NCBI GenBank assembly: GCA_038230955.1
Contig: JBBRMG010000004.1
Coordinates: 1 to 51,640, forward strand
Source of the DNA: JBBRMG01 sp038230955
GTDB taxonomy: Bacteria; Patescibacteriota; Doudnabacteria; UBA920
Length of the DNA stretch: 51,640 nt
Direction of reading: 5' to 3'
In this document: positions 48,000-51,640 of the stretch, piece by piece
How positions within the stretch are numbered: position 1 is the first letter of the stretch
Layout of the letters: each line of letters begins with the position of its first letter
Notes under the pieces: model-generated
The model's input: the letters and a program-made list of their open reading frames with translations, nothing else
Databases searched by the model: none
Told to the model about the DNA's origin: nothing
Made by a program: the position numbers and the translations under genes

Positions 48000-48100
48000 G
48001 AGTTGTCCACATCTGAGCGATAGCGTCGCGCCCATGCCTTGTCCGTTTCTACCCGACGGCTGCGTTGGTAAATTTTTGCAAATTCTTTATCGATGTCCAT
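47996..48100 (-). CDS. 34-residue ORF coupled to the helicase
   Basis: ATG 48100 to TGA 47998-47996 encodes MDIDKEFAKIYQRSRRVETD followed by KAWARRYRSDVDNS, a basic helical peptide. Its stop overlaps the helicase ATG as ATGA, a classic coupling signal, and a TATAAT box with TGn extension lies upstream at 48121-48126. It may be a real partner peptide or a leader that sets helicase translation. Confidence 0.55.
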   Translation of the reverse strand: MDIDKEFAKIYQRSRRVETDKAWARRYRSDVDNS

Positions 48101-48120
48101 AATAATCAATTAGTCTCCCA

Positions 48121-48126
48121 ATTATA
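48121..48126 (-). promoter_or_regulatory. Extended -10 of the helicase unit
   Basis: TGTGA-TATAAT on the minus strand 20 bases before the micro-ORF ATG; no clear -35. Confidence 0.5.
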
Positions 48127-48133
48127 TCACACA

Positions 48134-48172
48134 TAAAAAATGAACCCCGTTAAGCTTGTCAGCAAAACGGGG
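48134..48172 (-). terminator. Terminator after the 48200-48499 gene
   Basis: CCCCGTT...AACGGGG stem followed by TTCATTTTTT on the minus strand. Confidence 0.8.
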
Positions 48173-48199
48173 CGAAGGTCAATGAAAGAAAAGAATATA

Positions 48200-48499
48200 T
48201 TATCGATTATTAGTCGGCGGGTGTTTGTTTGAATTATCTGCTATATAACTGGGGCGGATTAATTTAAGGGGAATTGAAATCTGCAGGTTTTCTGGGGTGG
48301 CATAGCCGGATCCCTTGCTTTTATTGTCCTTCGAAAAAAAATCTGTTCCAAGCCACATGACTATTACCATACAAAAGGAAACAATCAAAAGTGGCACAAA
48401 AGGAAACTCTTTTCTTTGCATTTGATTATTCCTCACTATGAAAAAGTCCAGCAGGCCAAGCATACTCCTCTTATTTAAACTTGGCAAGTCGAAATACAC
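48200..48499 (-). CDS. Small membrane protein, unknown
   Basis: Up to 99 residues with a single membrane helix (VPLLIVSFCMVIVMWLG) and a polar outside tail (NLQISIPLKLIRPSYI, NKHPPTNNR). No family recognised. A start at the Met of MQRKEFPF (48421) would place a short positive stretch directly before the helix and is a likely alternative. It lies 20 bases downstream of the RNase H gene and is followed by a terminator. Confidence 0.5.
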   Translation of the reverse strand: MYFDLPSLNKRSMLGLLDFFIVRNNQMQRKEFPFVPLLIVSFCMVIVMWLGTDFFSKDNKSKGSGYATPENLQISIPLKLIRPSYIADNSNKHPPTNNR

Positions 48500-48519
48500 C
48501 CAATGCCAGCCTGAGCGAA

Positions 48520-48978
48520 CTATCCAGTATGATTGCGGCTATACTCCTCATTTGCTAGCTTATCGGCCCTCCTAGCCCATAAACTGCCCCTGTCATGATG
48601 AAAGTACTGCACTGGCTCCAGAAAGCGCCGTTCCATCAATTTGACCCGGTCAAATAGGATTTTCATCTGCTCTGCCCGGATACAATAGTCACCGGTCATT
48701 TGTTTAATAACCAACTCGCTGTCCATCCACACTTCCACTTTAGTCCGACAAAATTCCACTGCTGTGTCGAGAGCGAATATTAAACCCTCATACTCCGCCT
48801 GAGGCACGGTTAGTTCGCCTAAATATTTGGTGCGCTCAGCAATGACTTCGCCGGTTTCATCTATAATCACAAAGCCGCAAGCGCTCTTGCCTTTGCCGTG
48901 CATAACGCCAGTGACTTTGTCACTCGGCAAGCGACAACAGGCGTCTGACACAAGTTTTAGTTTGCGATATTTAGGCAT
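48520..48978 (-). CDS. RNase HI-like protein
   Basis: A 152-residue RNase H fold protein. The first catalytic Asp is probably in KLVSDACCR (near 12), the Glu in PQAEYEGLIFALDTA, the third acidic in EVWMDSELVIKQMTGDY, and the last Asp in RRADKLANEEY. The usual DGxxxGNPGP start is altered, so activity is not certain. RNase HI cuts RNA in RNA-DNA hybrids. Confidence 0.8.
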   Translation of the reverse strand: MPKYRKLKLVSDACCRLPSDKVTGVMHGKGKSACGFVIIDETGEVIAERTKYLGELTVPQAEYEGLIFALDTAVEFCRTKVEVWMDSELVIKQMTGDYCIRAEQMKILFDRVKLMERRFLEPVQYFHHDRGSLWARRADKLANEEYSRNHTG

Positions 48979-48987
48979 GGATTATAA

Positions 48988-49245
48988 TTAATCGTAAGAA
49001 ACGTTTCCACGATGAGAAATTTCTAGGATAATAACTTCTTTAGTCTTATTTGATATTTCGTGAACAACTCGATAGGGCCAAATCTTCACTGTTAGACTTC
49101 CTTTATACTTGCCCGTCATTGCTATTCCAAGTGAAGGGTTGTCTTGCAATAAATTAATTACTTTAATGATACGTTCGCGCCAAGGTAATGGCACACGATT
49201 CAATCGCTTGAATATTCGTTTTGGCATTATTACTTGGTACCGCAT
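48988..49245 (-). CDS. RelE/ParE-family toxin
   Basis: An 85-residue basic protein with the RelE/ParE fold: MPKRIFKRLNRVPLPWRERIIKVINLLQDNP, then YKGSLTVKIWPYRVVHEI and VIILEISHRGNVSYD. RelE-type members cut mRNA on the ribosome; ParE-type poison gyrase; the branch is not clear here. It starts 1 base after the antitoxin stop, as expected for a toxin-antitoxin pair. Confidence 0.85.
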   Translation of the reverse strand: MRYQVIMPKRIFKRLNRVPLPWRERIIKVINLLQDNPSLGIAMTGKYKGSLTVKIWPYRVVHEISNKTKEVIILEISHRGNVSYD

Positions 49246-49246
49246 C

Positions 49247-49588
49247 TTATTTGGACCGTTTCTTAGTGTTGTATTTTTGTGCTGGTTTTTCTGCCACTAC
49301 CCATTGAGTTTCGGTTATGCCCAAACGCTTCTTTACTTCATCCCAAGTATAATATTCGCCTCTTTCATATTCTGCTTGTGATGCTTGAATCTCTGCCATT
49401 AAATTCTGGTCCATGTATATTTCAAGATCATCCTTCATATCCTCGTACTTATCAGCCGACATTACAACTGCTTTAGGATTACCCTTATCTGTTAGCATAT
49501 AAATCGTGTCCGGGTTTTGAACATCTTCCGCAATTTCAAATATTTTTTTTCTAGCTTCGGTAATTGAAATTGTATGTTTTTTACTCAT
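49247..49588 (-). CDS. Phd/YefM-family antitoxin
   Basis: A 113-residue antitoxin: the N-terminal Phd/YefM domain reads SITEARKKIFEIAEDVQNPDT, VMSADKYEDMKDDLE, a DNA-binding and dimerisation fold, and the C-terminal helical tail (AEIQASQAEYERGEYYTWDEV) is the likely toxin-binding part. It neutralises the RelE/ParE-like toxin and, with it, represses the operon from the palindrome at 49636-49655. Confidence 0.85.
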   Translation of the reverse strand: MSKKHTISITEARKKIFEIAEDVQNPDTIYMLTDKGNPKAVVMSADKYEDMKDDLEIYMDQNLMAEIQASQAEYERGEYYTWDEVKKRLGITETQWVVAEKPAQKYNTKKRSK

Positions 49589-49635
49589 AGAGCTTAAATT
49601 TAATAGTTATCACTACACTGCGCTCATTAAAACTA

Positions 49636-49655
49636 ACGTACTTAAAAGCGTACGT
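49636..49655. promoter_or_regulatory. Toxin-antitoxin operator/promoter
   Basis: Perfect palindrome ACGTAC-8 bases-GTACGT overlapping the -35 TTGACG (49658-49653) with TAGTTT 17 bases downstream on the minus strand. Binding by antitoxin would block polymerase, giving autoregulation. Confidence 0.7.
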
Positions 49656-49730
49656 CAAGAGTAAAACTTAAATTCTTTCTAAATTCTTTGGGTAAAGGTA
49701 AGAGCGGGCTTTGGCAATGCAAGCTTCTGC

Positions 49731-50408
49731 CTAGAACAGCCCTATTTCTCTTAAGCTTGCGTGCTTAATGCGCGTAATAATAATATGATCAAGCAACGGT
49801 ATGCCGATAATTTCACCGGCGGTTCTAATGCGCTGAGTTAACTCAATGTCATCACTAGACGGTTCAGTGTCTCCCGATGGATGGTTATGACACAGCATAA
49901 TACTGGCAGCGTGCCGTTTGATTGCAATACCGAAGACTTCTCGCGGATGGACCAAGCTTGCGTTTAATATCCCCACACTTATTTCGTCCGACTTAATTAA
50001 TCGGCCACGCGCGTCGAAAGACAGGACCAAGCTGTGCTCTTTATGAAAATCTCTAATAACAGCGCGCGCCGCCAAAGCCGCTTCTGTAGGAGTTCTAATA
50101 ACCGGCGCATGCCTCACTTCTAGTGCCATGCGTCTAGCCAATTCGAACCCTGCCAACAACACACAAGCTTTGGCCGGACCAATACTGGGAATATCGCATA
50201 GCTCTTCTATAGAGGCTTCGCTCAACTCCCCCAGTTCAGCATACCGCTTCAGCACATTCTGGGCTGTATGCATAACCGGCTGACTCGATGAGCCTGTGCC
50301 CAATAGCAACGCTACCAACTCAGCGTTGGACAAACTAGCCGCTCCATGGCGGCTCAATCTTTCTCTGGGCCGCTCAGGTAGTGGCACGTCACGTAATGTA
50401 AAAGTCAT
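49731..50408 (-). CDS. radC: DNA repair protein RadC (JAB domain)
   Basis: A 225-residue RadC. Helix-hairpin-helix motifs at the N terminus (SNAELVALLLGTGS; LCDIPSIGPAKACVLLAGFELARR) and a JAB/MPN metal domain with catalytic pattern E-HSLVLSFD, SVGILNASLVHPREVF and HNHPSGDTEPSSDDIELTQR. Despite the name, a repair role is not proven. It is a single-gene unit with palindromic sequence upstream. Confidence 0.94.
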   Translation of the reverse strand: MTFTLRDVPLPERPRERLSRHGAASLSNAELVALLLGTGSSSQPVMHTAQNVLKRYAELGELSEASIEELCDIPSIGPAKACVLLAGFELARRMALEVRHAPVIRTPTEAALAARAVIRDFHKEHSLVLSFDARGRLIKSDEISVGILNASLVHPREVFGIAIKRHAASIMLCHNHPSGDTEPSSDDIELTQRIRTAGEIIGIPLLDHIIITRIKHASLREIGLF

Positions 50409-50460
50409 GCTTTAACCGTAGCATGACTGAGTTCAATTTTCGTTAAATTTTTGATAAACT

Positions 50461-50913
50461 CTATCTTTTAGCTTTTGCTAAGCTTTTCTTTATAACCGAG
50501 GACTTGTACTTCGCCGGCATATACGGTTTTAACCGCACGATCTGCACGTTCAATCCATGCTCCGCCAAAGCCGCTTTCAATCCTTTAACATAATTGTTCT
50601 GATCATACCCTAAGGCAATAACAGCCGGCCGCTCGCGCACAATATGGGGGATGTGATTACTAATTGCCCCGATAACCACTTTGTCTACCAAAGGTTCTGC
50701 CGCCACTAACTTCACTCGCTTGACCTCATTCAGCATTGGCCTCATCCCTTTAATACGCGCCACATTCTTGTCTCGAGCGACAGATACAATTAAATACGGT
50801 GGCGCATTCTTCCCTATCCGCTCAGCCAGTTTTCTGGCTTGAGCAAACATATGCCTATGACCTTTATGCAACACATCAAATGTGCCGAACACCATTATCC
50901 GCGCCTCGTTCAT
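50461..50913 (-). CDS. Cytidylyltransferase-like nucleotidyltransferase
   Basis: A 150-residue cytidylyltransferase-family protein: MVFGTFDVLHKGHRHMFAQARKL contains the HxGH nucleotide motif and VARDKN..K conserved blocks follow, ending VIRLKPYMPAKYKSSVIKK with an ISSS-like signature. Length and motifs fit glycerol-3-phosphate or FAD/ethanolamine-phosphate cytidylyltransferases; substrate unknown. Its ATG overlaps the stop of the flippase gene by four bases. Confidence 0.88.
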   Translation of the reverse strand: MNEARIMVFGTFDVLHKGHRHMFAQARKLAERIGKNAPPYLIVSVARDKNVARIKGMRPMLNEVKRVKLVAAEPLVDKVVIGAISNHIPHIVRERPAVIALGYDQNNYVKGLKAALAEHGLNVQIVRLKPYMPAKYKSSVIKKSLAKAKR

Positions 50914-51640
50914 ACCGCTTTACCGATGAACGTTTTCAAAAATACCAAATCTTCTCTTTGAAAAAATCGCAAGGCGTACAACACAACTACATAAGCCACG
51001 ACGCCAGTAATGACCGGAATAGGTAAAAATAATGTTCTTACCGGCCATACAACCAGCCCCATCATAATACTAGCCATTGCCGGTTGCCAAAATTGGGACC
51101 ACAAGCGAAACTTGGTAATGCGCGAATAAATAAAATACAAATAGAACGCACCTTGAATGGCCTCGGATGCCACAGTCATAATCGCTGCTCCCCGAATACC
51201 AATACGAGGCAGTAAAATTATATTTCCAATAATATTAACTAGCACGTTGGTCCCAGTAATGGCCACAGCAAATTTAGTCAGTTGGGATATAACTAACGCG
51301 TTAGCCACAATATAAACGAACAAAAATGCGGGAGCCCAAACTAAAATCGCCAAAGCCGGCGCGGCTGGAGCATATTGCGGCCCGGCTAATAAAGTAATAA
51401 TCTGCCGCGACAACAGGCTACCACCAACCCCAATGGGCAATGCTATTGCTAACATAAAACGCATATACTTTTCTATCATTTCTCTAACGCCGCCGATATC
51501 TTTGCGCGCCATCATTGCCGTAAACACGGGATATATAGAGTGCGATACAGCCGCTGGAAAAAAGGCCAACAAATCAAAAAACTTATAGGCCGCCGTGTAG
51601 AAACCAGTTTGAGTGTACCCTAAAATTCGAGTTATTAGCA
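50910..51640 (-). CDS. Polysaccharide flippase (Wzx/MATE family), 5' truncated
   Basis: The frame stays open from the stop at 50910 to the window edge, so the N-terminal part is missing; about 243 residues are seen. Several membrane helices and segments such as GFYTAAYKFFDLLAFFPAAV, GPQYAPAAPALAILVWAPAF and IGIRGAAIMTVASEAI match the C-terminal half of oligosaccharide flippases, which move lipid-linked sugars across the membrane. It is coupled to the cytidylyltransferase (ATGA overlap), suggesting surface-glycan synthesis. Confidence 0.88.
   Translation of the reverse strand, partial: LITRILGYTQTGFYTAAYKFFDLLAFFPAAVSHSIYPVFTAMMARKDIGGVREMIEKYMRFMLAIALPIGVGGSLLSRQIITLLAGPQYAPAAPALAILVWAPAFLFVYIVANALVISQLTKFAVAITGTNVLVNIIGNIILLPRIGIRGAAIMTVASEAIQGAFYLYFIYSRITKFRLWSQFWQPAMASIMMGLVVWPVRTLFLPIPVITGVVAYVVVLYALRFFQREDLVFLKTFIGKAV

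Noticed and set aside
1..51640. CRISPR array or cas genes
   Set aside because: No regularly spaced direct repeats and no Cas protein motifs were seen.

Overview
The window looks like a chromosome segment of a Candidate Phyla Radiation (Patescibacteria) bacterium, with moderately AT-rich DNA and densely packed genes. This is an inference from gene content: a core ribosomal operon ordered infA-rpmJ-rpsM-rpsK-rpsD-rpoA-rplQ-rplM-rpsI, a short alanyl-tRNA synthetase, RNHCP, DUF7282, SIMPL and zeta-like proteins, and many small unknown proteins. TAA, TAG and TGA all end genes, so the standard bacterial code applies. No rRNA, CRISPR array or complete transposon is visible.

Layout. 1-11,320 is almost entirely minus strand: a truncated GAF protein, a methyltransferase-like protein, a histidine phosphatase, MltG, YjbQ, RNHCP, a 7TM histidine kinase, and an unusual enzyme cluster (amino-acid dehydrogenase, methyltransferase, PaaK-like adenylating enzyme, ThiF/E1-like protein, broken Nudix gene, nitroreductase). 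After a plus-strand response regulator, 11,940-13,110 holds the most striking locus. It has two tRNA genes whose acceptor ends carry alanine identity (G3:U70, A73) but whose anticodons are ACC (Gly) and GUC (Asp). Each is followed by its own promoter and a ~70-nt RNA whose 5' end is antisense to that tRNA's anticodon arm. A third such RNA lies just upstream of the second tRNA without a tRNA of its own. I infer a mistranslating or non-translational tRNA kept silent by a matching antisense RNA.

13,180-20,285 carries HU, a SIMPL protein, a sortase whose catalytic Cys is replaced by Ser, and a ~1,674-residue LPRTG-anchored surface protein. 20,414-23,885 holds a beta-CASP nuclease, a methyltransferase-like gene and a two-gene operon of unknown function. 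23,886-28,620 is the ribosomal/RNA polymerase operon behind a consensus promoter. 28,641-37,776 holds a membrane protein, pgi, alaS, a CtpA-type protease and exopolysaccharide genes.

37,837-51,640 is mixed accessory DNA: a DUF7282 protein, NERD, YgjP-like peptidase, msrA, a zeta-toxin-like gene with an in-frame TAG, ywbE, a zinc-finger gene behind a folded leader, a restriction-modification system with two C5 methyltransferases and an HNH nuclease, a Pif1-like helicase with a coupled micro-ORF, RNase H, a Phd/RelE toxin-antitoxin pair with a palindromic operator, radC, a cytidylyltransferase and a truncated flippase. Functional statements rest on motif recognition by eye; no database search or folding program was run.
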